A stretch of DNA of 64,000 bases, taken from positions 496,001 to 560,000 of the forward strand of contig NZ_CP009247.1 in NCBI RefSeq assembly GCF_001941485.1. Reading direction: 5' to 3'. This document shows, in pieces, positions 1 to 8,433 of this stretch. Both the position numbers and the translations under genes were made by a program. The DNA comes from Corynebacterium frankenforstense DSM 45800. Its GTDB lineage: Bacteria; Actinomycetota; Actinomycetes; Mycobacteriales; Mycobacteriaceae. The notes under the pieces are model-generated. The model made no database searches. It was not told the DNA's origin and saw only the letters and a list, made by a program, of their open reading frames with translations. The stretch's first letter is position 1; the number at the start of each line of letters is the position of its first letter.

Positions 1-8
1 ACCGTCTT

Positions 9-36
9 CCGGCCGGCGCTCCGCGGCCGGTTTTCT
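9..36 (+). terminator. Rho-independent terminator of a gene upstream of the window
   Basis: Seven-base inverted repeat (ccggccg / cggccgg, loop of eight) followed directly by TTTTCT. It probably ends a plus-strand gene that lies before the window. Confidence 0.6.
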
Positions 37-252
37 CTGTGGCGACCCGGTCAAATGTCGTTGTGTCCGGGATCTCGTACCTCCACGTGGGCCGCAGGTC
101 AGGTGCGGAGTAAGGTGTCCCGCGTCGCCCCGGTGCCGTAGCGCGGTGCCGGGCACGTCGACGTTTCACCCGGTGCGGCCGGGATTATCGCCCCGGGTGC
201 GCCGGGGCCGCCACCCCGGTTCGACCGGACGTTGAAGAGGAAGGCTCTGCCC

Positions 253-1059
253 ATGTCCCTGAACGAGACCGTCGCGGGAGCGGTCAAGAAGAAGGACGAA
301 CTGCTCACCCACGACTTCCTGCGCTTCGCCACGCGCGCGACGCTGGCCGGGGTCTACCTGACCGTCGCCACGGCCTTCGCGGCCGTGGTCGGCCAGGGCG
401 TGAACACTGCGCTGGGCAACACCGCGCTGGGCGCGGTCTTCTTCGCCCTGTTCTTCGGCCTGGGCCTGTTCGCCATCGTGATCCTCAACGCCGAGCTGGC
501 CACCGGAGACATGATGTTCATGTCCTACGGTGCGGTGCAGAAGAAGATCGGCTGGGGCAAGGGCATCTGGCTGCTGGTCGTCACGACGTTCTTCAACCTC
601 ATCGGCGCGGCCCTGATCGCCGCCCTGCTCGGCTACTCCGCCAAGTTCAACGACTTCGACTCCAGCCACCTGATCGCCACGCTCTCCGAGGGCAAGCTGG
701 ACAAGGGCCCCTGGCAGGCCTTCCTCGAGGGCATGGGCGCGAACTTCGTGGTCAACATGGGCATCGTCGGTGCGCTCTTCGCCAAGGACCTGGTGAGCAA
801 GTTCTTCGTGATCGTGCCGTTCATCGCCATCTTCGTCGGCCTCGGCCTCGAGCACATCATCGCCAACTTCTCGCTGTTCACCCTGACCTTCTTCAACGCC
901 GGCTTCGACCCGGCGCTTATGCCCGACAACTTCACCGTCGGTGCGGTCGGCCTGAACTGGCTGATGGTCTGGTTGGGCAACTTCGTCGGCGGCGGCCTGC
1001 TCATCGGCGGCGTCTACGCCTACCTGAACATGTCCAAGAACGAGGTCTACCGGGACTGA
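253..1059 (+). CDS. focA: Formate/nitrite transporter family channel
   Basis: Inner-membrane pentameric channel of the FNT family, moving formate or nitrite. The 268-residue protein has six hydrophobic segments, and the family's Asn/Gly-rich re-entrant regions are visible (ILNAELATGDMMF near residue 75, FVVNMGIVGALFAKD near 165). An in-frame TTG lies at 232, but the ATG at 253 follows a GAAGAGGAAG ribosome-binding site at a better distance. It faces fdhD convergently with a 10-bp gap. Because the next genes serve formate dehydrogenase, formate is the more likely substrate; that is inference. A TAAGGT hexamer at 111-116 is a possible -10 element. The paralogous nitrite channel NirC cannot be excluded from sequence alone. 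Confidence 0.85.
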   Translation: MSLNETVAGAVKKKDELLTHDFLRFATRATLAGVYLTVATAFAAVVGQGVNTALGNTALGAVFFALFFGLGLFAIVILNAELATGDMMFMSYGAVQKKIGWGKGIWLLVVTTFFNLIGAALIAALLGYSAKFNDFDSSHLIATLSEGKLDKGPWQAFLEGMGANFVVNMGIVGALFAKDLVSKFFVIVPFIAIFVGLGLEHIIANFSLFTLTFFNAGFDPALMPDNFTVGAVGLNWLMVWLGNFVGGGLLIGGVYAYLNMSKNEVYRD

Positions 1060-1069
1060 TCCCGGGGCT

Positions 1070-1894
1070 CTACGCCAGCTCGCCGGAGTAGAGGTTGAAG
1101 CGGCCCGGGCGGGTGAAGCCGGTCAGCGCCAGGCCCGCCTCACGGGCGAGCTCGACGGACAGGGAACTGGCCGCCGAGACCGCGACCAGCGCGGAGAATC
1201 CCGCGGTGACCGCCTTCTGCACCAGCTCGAAGCTGGCGCGCGAGCTCATCACGAGGATCATCTTCTCCGCCGGCATCTGTCCGGTGCGCAGCAGGTCGCC
1301 GATGACCTTGTCGGCGGCGTTGTGCCGGCCGATGTCCTCGCGCACGCTGACCAGCTCCCCGTCGGCGGTGAACGCACCCGCGGCGTGGATGCCACCGGTG
1401 CGCCGGAAGGCCTTCTGGCCCGTGCGCAACTTCTCCGGCAGGCCGACCACCAGATGCGGGTCGAGCGCGAGCGGCACGATGGGGTGGCGCGCCTTCGACA
1501 TGATCTGCTCGATGGAGGTCGAGCCGCACACCCCGCACGCCGAGGAGGTCGGCAGCGTGCGGATGAACTCCGGGGCCGGGGCGCGCCCACCGGCGAGCTC
1601 GAACTCGAGGACGTTGTAGGTGTTCATCCCGTCCGGCCCGCAGGCCCCGGCGCAGTAGCGCGCCTCGGTGACCTCGTCGGCCGAGGTGATCAGCCCCTCG
1701 GAGTAGAGCAGCCCGTGGACCAGATCGATGTCCGCGCCCGGGGTGCGCATCGTCGTCGTCAGGGTCTTGCCCCCGACGCGGATCTCGAGCGGTTCCTCAC
1801 CGGCGACGACGTCGGCACGCGTGTCGGTCTCCACGGAGCCCGCCTCGTCGAGGCGGACCTTCGTGACCGCGAAGGACGGGGTGATACGGGACAA
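1070..1894 (-). CDS. fdhD: Formate dehydrogenase accessory sulfurtransferase FdhD
   Basis: FdhD passes sulfur from a cysteine desulfurase to the molybdenum cofactor of formate dehydrogenase. The 274-residue protein carries the hallmark paired-cysteine motif (SSACGVCGS), an RYCAGAC segment upstream of it, and the conserved late block ...VREDIGRHNAADKVIG. I place the start at a TTG (1894) because it sits seven bases after GGAAAGGA; the longer frame, opening at 1945, would run into the upstream gene. It follows the DUF6457 gene by 28 bp on the same strand and is probably co-transcribed. No formate dehydrogenase gene lies in the window, although corynebacteria such as C. glutamicum are known to keep one beside fdhD. 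Confidence 0.9.
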   Translation of the reverse strand: MSRITPSFAVTKVRLDEAGSVETDTRADVVAGEEPLEIRVGGKTLTTTMRTPGADIDLVHGLLYSEGLITSADEVTEARYCAGACGPDGMNTYNVLEFELAGGRAPAPEFIRTLPTSSACGVCGSTSIEQIMSKARHPIVPLALDPHLVVGLPEKLRTGQKAFRRTGGIHAAGAFTADGELVSVREDIGRHNAADKVIGDLLRTGQMPAEKMILVMSSRASFELVQKAVTAGFSALVAVSAASSLSVELAREAGLALTGFTRPGRFNLYSGELA

Positions 1895-1922
1895 CGTGGG
1901 GGTTCCTTTCCGGGGGAGGGGT

Positions 1923-2198
1923 TCAGTCGAGGTAGCCGTCGGCACGCAGCCGCTCGGTGATCTGGGCGACGCGGTCGTGGCCGTGTCCGGGCAGCTGCGC
2001 GCCGTCCCGGCCGGCGGCGAGACCGACCAGGAAGGCCGTCAGCGGGGCGGCGGGCCGGGACGGGCCGTGGGCGACGTCGCGGGTCAGGTCGAGAAGATCG
2101 GGGATGACGGCCCTGAAGCCTTCGTAGTCGATGTCGAGGACCTCGCAGGCCTCGCGCAGCCACTGGTTGGCGGTCTTGTCCTGGGTCGGGTCGCTCAC
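1923..2198 (-). CDS. DUF6457 domain protein (molybdopterin-associated)
   Basis: A 91-residue soluble protein (SDPTQDKTANQWLREACEVLD...). DUF6457 domains occur alone or fused to MobA-like molybdopterin nucleotidyltransferases and usually neighbour fdhD or fdhF, so a role in molybdenum-cofactor or formate dehydrogenase maturation is likely but not shown. The GTG start at 2198 follows a strong AAGGAGGT Shine-Dalgarno. A much longer frame continues upstream, but it is low-complexity Arg/Pro-rich shadow sequence and lacks a site. It is transcribed towards fdhD. Confidence 0.75.
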   Translation of the reverse strand: MSDPTQDKTANQWLREACEVLDIDYEGFRAVIPDLLDLTRDVAHGPSRPAAPLTAFLVGLAAGRDGAQLPGHGHDRVAQITERLRADGYLD

Positions 2199-2350
2199 GG
2201 CGGGTACCTCCTTAAGTCTCATGGGCGGCGACGGAACGCGACGCCGCCGCGTCGGCACCGACCACTCTAGGTCCGTCCCCGGCGCGGCGGGTGCCGCACT
2301 AGGGCGCCCGGCGGGGCGCGCGCAGACGGCACGGGCGCCACGTGCCCACG

Positions 2351-2396
2351 CCGTGGGCACCACGCTCGGCTGCCCGTGGGCACCACGCTCGGCTGC
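2351..2396. repeat. Two perfect tandem copies of a 23-bp unit
   Basis: The unit begins ccgtgggcaccacgctcggc and repeats exactly at 2351 and 2374; a degenerate third copy starts at 2397. It lies in the 509-bp gene-free gap between the DUF6457 gene and rpsH. Apart from this repeat, one copy of the dispersed motif (2440-2454) and a candidate promoter, I see nothing else in that gap. Confidence 0.8.
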
Positions 2397-2459
2397 CCGC
2401 GGGCGCCACCGCGGGCGCGGGCGTGCACGGGGGAGGGGCGCGACGTCGGCAATCGGGAT

Positions 2460-2489
2460 TTGCCAGAAGTGCGGATGGGCCTGTACTCT
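2460..2489 (+). promoter_or_regulatory. Candidate promoter of the rpsH operon
   Basis: TTGCCA (2460-2465), an 18-bp spacer and TACTCT (2484-2489) resemble a SigA promoter. It would give a leader of about 210 nt before rpsH. Assigned by pattern only. Confidence 0.4.
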
Positions 2490-2707
2490 CGATCGACGGA
2501 CCTCTGCCCGGTGGGCGAGGTTCAACCGTAAGTACTTCCTACTTTGTTGTAGGCCCCCCGCCGGTCACGCGGACCGTGGTGGACGAAGGGCAGCGAGCAG
2601 GCGGACTACTGAGTCCGACCGGCACAAGTGGCCCGAGACAGCACCCGGAGAACGCATTCGGTGGGGCATCCTCAGGAACCGCAACGAGAAAGGCAACGGT
2701 CACATCC

Positions 2708-3106
2708 ATGACCATGACTGATCCTATTGCCGACATGCTCTCGCGTGTGCGCAACGCCTCCGGCGCGCACCACGAGCGCGTGTCGATGCCGTCCTCCAAG
2801 ATCAAGGTGAACATCGCCGAGATCCTCAAGCAGGAGGGCTACATCGCCGACTACTCCGTCGAGGACGCCCGGGTCGGCAAGACCCTGTCGCTCGACCTCA
2901 AGTACGGCCCGCAGCGCGAGGCCTCGATCGCCGGCCTGCGCCGCGTGTCGAAGCCGGGCCTGCGCGTCTACGCCAAGTCCACCGAACTGCCGAAGGTCCT
3001 GGGCGGCCTGGGCGTGGCCATCATCTCCACGTCCCACGGCCTCATGACCGATCGACAGGCCAACGAGAAGGGTGTGGGCGGGGAAGTCCTCGCCTACGTC
3101 TGGTAA
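2708..3106 (+). CDS. rpsH: 30S ribosomal protein S8
   Basis: Binds 16S rRNA helix 21 in the body of the small subunit and, in E. coli, represses the spc operon. The 132-residue length is normal for S8. The N-terminus [17 protein letters not shown] and the C-terminus [22 protein letters not shown] are family signatures. The start is the ATG at 2708 after AGAAAGG; the open frame before it is non-family sequence. It heads a cluster in which rpsN and rplE do not directly precede it, matching the split spc operon of corynebacteria. Confidence 0.97.
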   Translation: MTMTDPIADMLSRVRNASGAHHERVSMPSSKIKVNIAEILKQEGYIADYSVEDARVGKTLSLDLKYGPQREASIAGLRRVSKPGLRVYAKSTELPKVLGGLGVAIISTSHGLMTDRQANEKGVGGEVLAYVW

Positions 3107-3124
3107 GGGAAGGGTGATTAACTA

Positions 3125-3661
3125 ATGTCGCGTGTCGGTAACGCCCCGATCACCATCCCGAGCGGTGTCGAGATCAACATCGACGGCCAGGACGTCAACG
3201 TGAAGGGCCCCAAGGGTGCCCTGCACGTCGAGCTGCCTGCGCCCATCACCGCCGCCGTCGAGGACGACCAGATCAAGGTCGCCCGTCCCGACGACGACCG
3301 CAAGAACCGTGCCCTGCACGGCCTGTCCCGTTCGCTGATCAACAACTGCGTGGTCGGTGTCACCGAGGGCTACACGATCAACATGGAGATCTACGGCGTG
3401 GGCTACCGCGTCGTCGCCAAGGGCAAGGACCTCGAGTTCTCCCTGGGCTACTCCCACACGATCACCATCGAGGCGCCCGAGGGCATCACCTTCGCCGTCG
3501 ACGGCACCACGAAGTTCTCGATCACTGGCATTGACAAGCAGCAGGTCGGCCAGCTCGCCGCCAACATCCGTCGTCTGCGCCGCCACGACCCCTACAAGGG
3601 CAAGGGCATCCGCTACGAGGGCGAGCAGGTCCGCCGCAAGGTCGGAAAGACGGGTAAGTAA
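3125..3661 (+). CDS. rplF: 50S ribosomal protein L6
   Basis: L6 binds 23S rRNA near the factor-binding site and sarcin-ricin loop. At 178 residues it is normal length, starting [15 protein letters not shown] and containing the second-domain signature [19 protein letters not shown] near the C-terminus. It lies 18 bp after rpsH and 2 bp before rplR, so it is in the same transcript. Confidence 0.97.
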   Translation: MSRVGNAPITIPSGVEINIDGQDVNVKGPKGALHVELPAPITAAVEDDQIKVARPDDDRKNRALHGLSRSLINNCVVGVTEGYTINMEIYGVGYRVVAKGKDLEFSLGYSHTITIEAPEGITFAVDGTTKFSITGIDKQQVGQLAANIRRLRRHDPYKGKGIRYEGEQVRRKVGKTGK

Positions 3662-3663
3662 AG

Positions 3664-4071
3664 ATGAGCAACACCGCAGAGAACAGCAAGAAGCGCGTCC
3701 CGGTGGGCAAGGACATCTCGACGCGTCGTCGTCTGGCCCGCAGCCGGCGTCACGCCCGCGTGCGTCGCAACCTGCGCGGCACCGCCGAGGCCCCGCGTCT
3801 CGTCGTCCACCGTTCCTCGCGCCACATGCACGCCCAGATCATCGACGACACCGTCGGCCACACCCTGGCCGCGGCCTCCACCACCGAGGCGGAGCTGCGC
3901 AGCCTGGAGGGCGACAAGAAGGCCAAGGCCGCCAAGGTCGGCGAGCTGCTCGCCGCCCGCGCCAAGGAGGTCGGTGTCGAGCGCGTCGTCTTCGACCGCG
4001 CCGGCTACCAGTACCACGGCCGCGTCGCCGCTCTGGCCGACGCCGCCCGCGAAGGTGGGTTGAAGTTCTGA
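3664..4071 (+). CDS. rplR: 50S ribosomal protein L18
   Basis: L18 binds 5S rRNA and anchors it to the central protuberance. The 135-residue protein has the conserved [20 protein letters not shown] basic N-terminus, [18 protein letters not shown], and the end [26 protein letters not shown]. It begins two bases after the rplF stop and precedes rpsE by 40 bp. Confidence 0.97.
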   Translation: MSNTAENSKKRVPVGKDISTRRRLARSRRHARVRRNLRGTAEAPRLVVHRSSRHMHAQIIDDTVGHTLAAASTTEAELRSLEGDKKAKAAKVGELLAARAKEVGVERVVFDRAGYQYHGRVAALADAAREGGLKF

Positions 4072-4111
4072 TGACCGCAGCCAAGACGAACATCTACGGA
4101 AGGATCGCGTA

Positions 4112-4750
4112 ATGCCGGGACGTGAACGGCGTGACGGCGGACGCTCCGCCGACGAGAACAAGAAGAACAACGAGCAGCGCGGCGAGCGCCGCGACCGCCG
4201 CGGCGGCCGCAACAACCGCCGCCAGCAGGACGAGCGCGACAAGTACATCGAGCGCGTCGTCACCATCAACCGCGTGTCCAAGGTGGTCAAGGGCGGCCGT
4301 CGCTTCAGCTTCACCGCCCTCGTCATCGTGGGCGACGGCCAGGGCATGGTCGGTGTCGGCTACGGCAAGGCCAAGGAGGTGCCTGCCGCCATCCAGAAGG
4401 GTGCCGAGGAGGCTCGCAAGAACTTCTTCCGCGTGCCCATGGTCGCCGGCACCATCACCCACCCGGTCATCGGTGAGGACTCCGCGGGCCGCGTCATGCT
4501 GAAGCCCGCCGCCCCCGGTACCGGTGTCATCGCCGGTGGCGCCGCCCGCCCGGTGCTCGAGTGCGCCGGTGTGCAGGACGTGCTGTCCAAGTCCCTGGGC
4601 TCGGGCAACGCCATCAACGTGGTCCGCGCCACCGTCGCGGGCCTGAAGGCCCTCGTCCGTCCGGAGGAGGTCGCGGCCCGCCGCGGCAAGTCCCTGGAAG
4701 AGGTCGCCCCGGCCCGTATGCTGCGCGCTCGCGCTGGACAGGAGGCCTAA
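4112..4750 (+). CDS. rpsE: 30S ribosomal protein S5
   Basis: S5 acts in decoding accuracy and the mRNA entry tunnel. The 212-residue protein has an N-terminal charged extension of about 45 residues, then the double-stranded-RNA-binding S5 domain ([21 protein letters not shown]) and the C-terminal domain. The extension is usual in actinobacteria. It is followed after 3 bp by rpmD. Confidence 0.97.
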   Translation: MPGRERRDGGRSADENKKNNEQRGERRDRRGGRNNRRQQDERDKYIERVVTINRVSKVVKGGRRFSFTALVIVGDGQGMVGVGYGKAKEVPAAIQKGAEEARKNFFRVPMVAGTITHPVIGEDSAGRVMLKPAAPGTGVIAGGAARPVLECAGVQDVLSKSLGSGNAINVVRATVAGLKALVRPEEVAARRGKSLEEVAPARMLRARAGQEA

Positions 4751-4753
4751 ACC

Positions 4754-4939
4754 ATGGCTCTGAAGATCACGCAGACCCGCGGCCGGGTCGGGCTCAACCC
4801 GACCCAGCGCGCCAACCTGGAGGCCCTCGGCCTGAAGCGCCCGCACCACACCGTCGTCCAGCCGGACAACGGAGCCACGCGCGGCATGATCCAGAAGGTG
4901 CGCCACCTCGTCGCCGTCGAAGAAGTGGCAGGGGAGTAG
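4754..4939 (+). CDS. rpmD: 50S ribosomal protein L30
   Basis: A small 61-residue large-subunit protein with the L30 ferredoxin-like fold signature ([20 protein letters not shown], then [22 protein letters not shown]). It lies between rpsE (3 bp) and rplO (7 bp) in the conserved spc order. Confidence 0.96.
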   Translation: MALKITQTRGRVGLNPTQRANLEALGLKRPHHTVVQPDNGATRGMIQKVRHLVAVEEVAGE

Positions 4940-4946
4940 GTAAACC

Positions 4947-5396
4947 ATGAGCGACATCATCAAGCTCCACGATCTGCGCCCGGCCAAGGGCGCGAACAAG
5001 CCCAAGACCCGCAAGGGCCGCGGTGAGGCCTCCAAGGGCAAGACCGCCGGCCGCGGCACCAAGGGCACCGGCGCCCGGAAGAACGTTCCGGCGGGCTTCG
5101 AGGGTGGCCAGATGCCCATCCACATGCGCCTGCCGAAGCTGAAGGGCTTCCGCAACCCGAACAAGGTCTACTACCAGGTGGTCAACGTCGGCGACCTGGC
5201 CAAGGCCTTCCCGGAGGGTGGCGACGTCACCGCCGCCGAGATCGCCGCCAAGGGCCTCGTGCGCCCGAAGGCGCCGGTCAAGGTGCTCGGCCAGGGCGAC
5301 ATCGACGTCGCCCTGAACGTCACCGCCGCCAAGTTCTCCGGCTCCGCCAAGGAGAAGATCGAGGCCGCCGGCGGCTCCGTCAAGACGGAGAACTAA
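4947..5396 (+). CDS. rplO: 50S ribosomal protein L15
   Basis: L15 is a late-assembly protein of the large subunit. The 149-residue protein shows the Gly/Lys-rich N-terminus ([20 protein letters not shown]) and the typical C-terminal fold. It is the last gene of this ribosomal cluster and is followed by a strong terminator. secY, which follows rplO directly in most bacteria, is here separated by a convergent gene and has its own promoter region. Confidence 0.96.
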   Translation: MSDIIKLHDLRPAKGANKPKTRKGRGEASKGKTAGRGTKGTGARKNVPAGFEGGQMPIHMRLPKLKGFRNPNKVYYQVVNVGDLAKAFPEGGDVTAAEIAAKGLVRPKAPVKVLGQGDIDVALNVTAAKFSGSAKEKIEAAGGSVKTEN

Positions 5397-5447
5397 GGCG
5401 CCTCGTCCCGGCCCCGCGCCTCGCGCGGGCGCCGCGGAGGTAAGAGA

Positions 5448-5493
5448 AAAGGACCCCGTCGGTCGCTCGACTGCGACCGGCGGGGTCCTTCTT
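5448..5493 (+). terminator. Terminator of the rpsH-rplO operon
   Basis: A 16-bp stem (5451-5466 with 5473-5488, one G-U pair, six-base loop), preceded by AAAA and followed by TTCTTCT. It may work in both directions because an A-run lies on the 5' side. Confidence 0.9.
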
Positions 5494-5523
5494 CTGCGTC
5501 GGGGGAGTACGGGGAAAGAGATT

Positions 5524-5554
5524 GCCGACGCCGCGGGGTGCGGCGTCGGCGTTT
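5524..5554. terminator. Second hairpin between rplO and the arsC-like gene
   Basis: A perfect 11-bp stem (gccgacgccgc at 5524-5534, gcggcgtcggc at 5540-5550) with a five-base loop, followed by GTTTTCG. The left arm is a copy of the dispersed motif described in the findings. It lies between convergent genes. Confidence 0.6.
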
Positions 5555-5586
5555 TCGCCTGGGGTTGCGTCGCGTCAGCGGCGCAG

Positions 5587-5632
5587 CGGCGCGTCGGCGT
5601 GAGCGGCACAACGGCGCGTCGGCGTGAGCGGC
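5587..5632. repeat. 21-bp direct repeat, two copies
   Basis: A 21-bp sequence beginning cggcgcgtcggcgtgagcgg occurs at 5587 and again at 5612, just past the 3' end of the minus-strand arsC-like gene. No function is visible. Confidence 0.7.
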
Positions 5633-5635
5633 GTC

Positions 5636-6280
5636 TTACGCGACGGTGGCGGTGGTGCGCACGCCCATCTCGGCGAGCAGGCCCGGGATCAGCTCGAGCA
5701 GGTGGTCGCGGGTGGCGCGCACGTCCTCGAGCGAGCGTCCGTCGGGGTTCTGCACGTCCCAGTGGACGTAGCGGTCGCCGGGCACGTCCGGGATCTCGTC
5801 GACGTCGACGCCCATGAGCACCACGACGTCGGCGCGGTGCACGGTGCGCGGCACCAGGTGGATCTGCTCGAGGACGTCCGTGGGCAGGCCCTTCTCCTCG
5901 AGGACGGGTGTCACGTGCGGGTTGATGCCGTCGGCGGGCTCGAGACCGATCTCGCGCACGGCGACCTCCTCGTCGGCGAGCGCGCGGGTGATGGAGGCGG
6001 CCAGCTGGGTGCGGCCGGCGTTGCGGCGGGAGACGTAGACGATCTCCTGGCGGCAGGCGGCTTCGGGGTCGTCGGCGGTGAGCATCTCGCTGAGGCGGTC
6101 GGAGGCCTCGCGGTCGACGAGGGTGGGCAGGAAGGTGGAGACCGTGGCGTCCGAGGAGGCGGCGATGGCCTCGTCGAGGACGCGGTCGACGGTCTCGGCG
6201 TCGATCCGGTGGCCGAAGCGGCGGTGCAGATCGCGGCGCACGTTGTCGAAGTGCTCGGGGGCAAGGTCGTTGTCCGACAC
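5636..6280 (-). CDS. Arsenate-reductase/low-MW-phosphatase-like protein with Ser in place of the catalytic Cys
   Basis: The 214-residue protein has an N-terminal three-helix domain (about residues 1-68) like that of actinobacterial ArsC and tyrosine-phosphatase-like proteins, then a Rossmann-like low-molecular-weight phosphatase domain. The phosphate loop reads VSRRNAGRTQLA, where the family has VCxxNxGRSQMA. The nucleophilic Cys of the CX5R motif is Ser84 (codon TCC), while Arg90 is kept. That should abolish normal arsenate reductase or phosphatase chemistry and suggests an oxyanion-binding, regulatory or degenerate role. The start is a GTG at 6280 with AAAGGAG upstream. It is divergent from secY across a region holding a perfect inverted repeat. 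Family assignment is secure; function is not. Confidence 0.75.
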   Translation of the reverse strand: MSDNDLAPEHFDNVRRDLHRRFGHRIDAETVDRVLDEAIAASSDATVSTFLPTLVDREASDRLSEMLTADDPEAACRQEIVYVSRRNAGRTQLAASITRALADEEVAVREIGLEPADGINPHVTPVLEEKGLPTDVLEQIHLVPRTVHRADVVVLMGVDVDEIPDVPGDRYVHWDVQNPDGRSLEDVRATRDHLLELIPGLLAEMGVRTTATVA

Positions 6281-6301
6281 GGTGATCTCTCCTTTAACCG
6301 G

Positions 6302-6322
6302 GGGTTAACCTAATGTTAACCC
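6302..6322. promoter_or_regulatory. Perfect inverted repeat between the arsC-like gene and secY
   Basis: gggttaac - ctaat - gttaaccc is an 8-bp perfect inverted repeat with a five-base spacer; another TTAACC precedes it at 6294. It is AT-rich compared with its surroundings and lies 22 bp before the arsC-like start codon, a plausible operator position. A second small inverted repeat (aaaccc-tccc-gggttt) is at 6354-6369. The binding protein is unknown. Confidence 0.5.
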
Positions 6323-6393
6323 AATGCGCCTGCGCGCGCACCCGATGATGCTTAAACCCTCCCGGGTTTGGTGGTCGAACGTGGTCCTGCTGG

Positions 6394-6399
6394 TAGGGT
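6394..6399 (+). promoter_or_regulatory. Candidate -10 element for secY
   Basis: TAGGGT at 6394-6399 fits the corynebacterial -10 hexamer and would give a leader of about 140 nt before the secY GTG. No convincing -35 was found. Confidence 0.35.
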
Positions 6400-6547
6400 A
6401 GGAGAGTCAATTGTGTCCACCAGTCCCGCACGCCTGGTAAGCGGCGGGGCCATGAGAACACTTTCCGCAGCTGAGCGGCTATTTTTTGTGCCCGCTCCCG
6501 AACCGGGGCGAGCGCAAGGCTCAGCCGGCGGGAAGCCAGGAGGGTTC

Positions 6548-7873
6548 GTGTCCGCCATCATCCAGGCATTCAGGGACGCCGATCTGCGCAAGAAGATTCT
6601 CTTCACCCTCGCGATGATCATCCTTTATCGCGTCGGCGCGCAGATCCCGTCCCCGGGAGTGGACTACCAGTCCATCGCCGGACGACTCCGCGAGCTCACC
6701 GATGAACAGTCGGGCGTCTACTCGCTCATCAACCTGTTCTCCGGTGGGGCGCTGCTGCAGCTGTCGGTCTTCGCGATCGGCATCATGCCCTACATCACGG
6801 CCTCCATTATCGTGCAGCTGCTGACCGTGGTCATCCCCCACTTCGAGCAGCTGAAGAAGGAGGGGCAGTCCGGTCAGACGAAGATGACCCAGTACACCCG
6901 CTACCTCACGGTGGCGCTGGCGCTGCTGCAGTCCGCGGGCATCGTCGCCCTGGCGGACCGCGAGCAGCTGCTCGGCCAGGGTGTCCAGGTCCTCGTCGCC
7001 GACCGCAACCTCTGGGACCTCATCGTGCTCGTGGTGACCATGACCGCCGGCGCGATCATCGTGATGTGGCTCGGTGAGCTGATCACGGAGAAGGGCATCG
7101 GCAACGGCATGTCGCTGCTGATCTTCGCCGGCATCGCCACCCGCCTGCCCAACGACGGCATGAGCGTGCTCAACAACTCCGGCGGCCTCGTCTTCGGCAT
7201 CGTCGTCGCCGCGGTCATCGTGCTCGTCGTCGGCGTCGTCTTCGTCGAGCAGGGCCAGCGCCGCATCCCGGTCCAGTACGCCAAGCGCATGGTCGGCCGC
7301 CGTCAGTACGGCGGTTCCTCGACCTACCTGCCGCTGAAGGTCAACCAGGCCGGCGTCATCCCGGTCATCTTCGCCTCGTCGCTGATCTACATGCCGGTGC
7401 TCATCACCGAGATCATCAACTCGGGTCAGGCGGGCGCGCCGGACAACTGGTGGCAGCGCAACGTCATCTCGCACCTGATGACGCCCTCGTCGTGGATCTA
7501 CATCCTGATCTACTTCGTGCTGATCATCTTCTTCTCCTACTTCTACGTCTCCGTCCAGTACGACCCGAACGATCAGGCGGAGAACATGAAGAAGTACGGT
7601 GGCTTCATCCCGGGCATCCGTCCGGGGCGTCCCACGGCCCAGTACCTCGGTTACGTGATGAACCGCCTGCTGTTCGTGGGCTCGATCTACCTGGGCATCA
7701 TCGCCGTGCTGCCGAACATCGCCCTGGACCTGGGTGTCGGCAGCCAGCAGGGATCCGGCATGACCGCCTTCGGCGGCACCGCCATCCTGATTCTCGTCTC
7801 GGTCGCCCTGACCACGGTCAAGCAGATCGAGAGCCAGCTTCTGCAATCCAACTACGAAGGACTCCTCAAATGA
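6548..7873 (+). CDS. secY: Protein translocase subunit SecY
   Basis: Pore-forming subunit of the SecYEG translocon in the cytoplasmic membrane. The 441-residue length and ten hydrophobic segments are normal. Family blocks include [25 protein letters not shown] (near residue 75), [18 protein letters not shown] and the C-terminal [10 protein letters not shown] choose the GTG at 6548, seven bases after CAGGAGG, giving the expected [17 protein letters not shown]. The frame is open 60 codons further upstream, but that part is not SecY-like. Its stop overlaps the adk start (ATGA). Confidence 0.96.
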   Translation: MSAIIQAFRDADLRKKILFTLAMIILYRVGAQIPSPGVDYQSIAGRLRELTDEQSGVYSLINLFSGGALLQLSVFAIGIMPYITASIIVQLLTVVIPHFEQLKKEGQSGQTKMTQYTRYLTVALALLQSAGIVALADREQLLGQGVQVLVADRNLWDLIVLVVTMTAGAIIVMWLGELITEKGIGNGMSLLIFAGIATRLPNDGMSVLNNSGGLVFGIVVAAVIVLVVGVVFVEQGQRRIPVQYAKRMVGRRQYGGSSTYLPLKVNQAGVIPVIFASSLIYMPVLITEIINSGQAGAPDNWWQRNVISHLMTPSSWIYILIYFVLIIFFSYFYVSVQYDPNDQAENMKKYGGFIPGIRPGRPTAQYLGYVMNRLLFVGSIYLGIIAVLPNIALDLGVGSQQGSGMTAFGGTAILILVSVALTTVKQIESQLLQSNYEGLLK

Positions 7874-8427
7874 GACTCGTTCTCCTCGGGCCCCCCGGTG
7901 CCGGCAAGGGCACCCAGGCCGCCATTCTCTCCGAGAAGCTCAACGTCCCCCACATCTCCACCGGCGACCTGTTCCGCGCCAACATCGGCGAGGGCACCCC
8001 GCTGGGCGTGGAGGCCAAGCAGTACATCGACGCCGGCAAGCTCGTGCCGACCGACGTCACCGCCCGCATGGTCGAGTCCCGCCTCGACGAGGCGGACGCC
8101 GCCGACGGCTTCCTCCTCGACGGCTTCCCGCGCACGGTCGAGCAGGCCGAGATCCTGACCGACCTGCTGGCCAAGAAGGGCCTCAAGCTCGACGGCGTGC
8201 TGAACTTCCGTGTCTCCGAGGACGTCGTGGTCGAGCGCATGCTCGCCCGCGGCCGCGCCGACGACACGGAGGACACCATCCGCACCCGTCTGCAGGTCTA
8301 CCGCGACGAGACCGCTCCGCTGATCGAGCACTACGAGGGCGAGCTGATCAACGTCGAGGCCGAGGGCGAGATCGAGGAGATCAACGCCCGCGCCCTGGCC
8401 GCCATCAACGAGCACGTCGAGGGCTAA
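7870..8427 (+). CDS. adk: Adenylate kinase
   Basis: Catalyses ATP + AMP to 2 ADP in the cytoplasm. The 185-residue protein has the P-loop [11 protein letters not shown] at residues 7-17, the AMP-binding ISTGDLFR segment, and [11 protein letters not shown]. The LID region is the short form ([16 protein letters not shown]) without zinc cysteines, normal for actinobacteria. It overlaps secY by 4 bp and is followed by map after 6 bp: the classical secY-adk-map order. Confidence 0.97.
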   Translation: MRLVLLGPPGAGKGTQAAILSEKLNVPHISTGDLFRANIGEGTPLGVEAKQYIDAGKLVPTDVTARMVESRLDEADAADGFLLDGFPRTVEQAEILTDLLAKKGLKLDGVLNFRVSEDVVVERMLARGRADDTEDTIRTRLQVYRDETAPLIEHYEGELINVEAEGEIEEINARALAAINEHVEG

Positions 8428-8433
8428 GCGAAG

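Noticed and set aside
6368..6547. SecY with a 60-residue N-terminal extension
   Set aside because: The normal SecY N-terminus begins at the GTG at 6548 with its own Shine-Dalgarno; the extension contains no family sequence and covers a probable leader.
6521..7846. 441-codon minus-strand open frame opposite secY, and a similar one opposite guaB (58522-60114)
   Set aside because: Same antisense-shadow pattern; the plus-strand genes are unambiguous.
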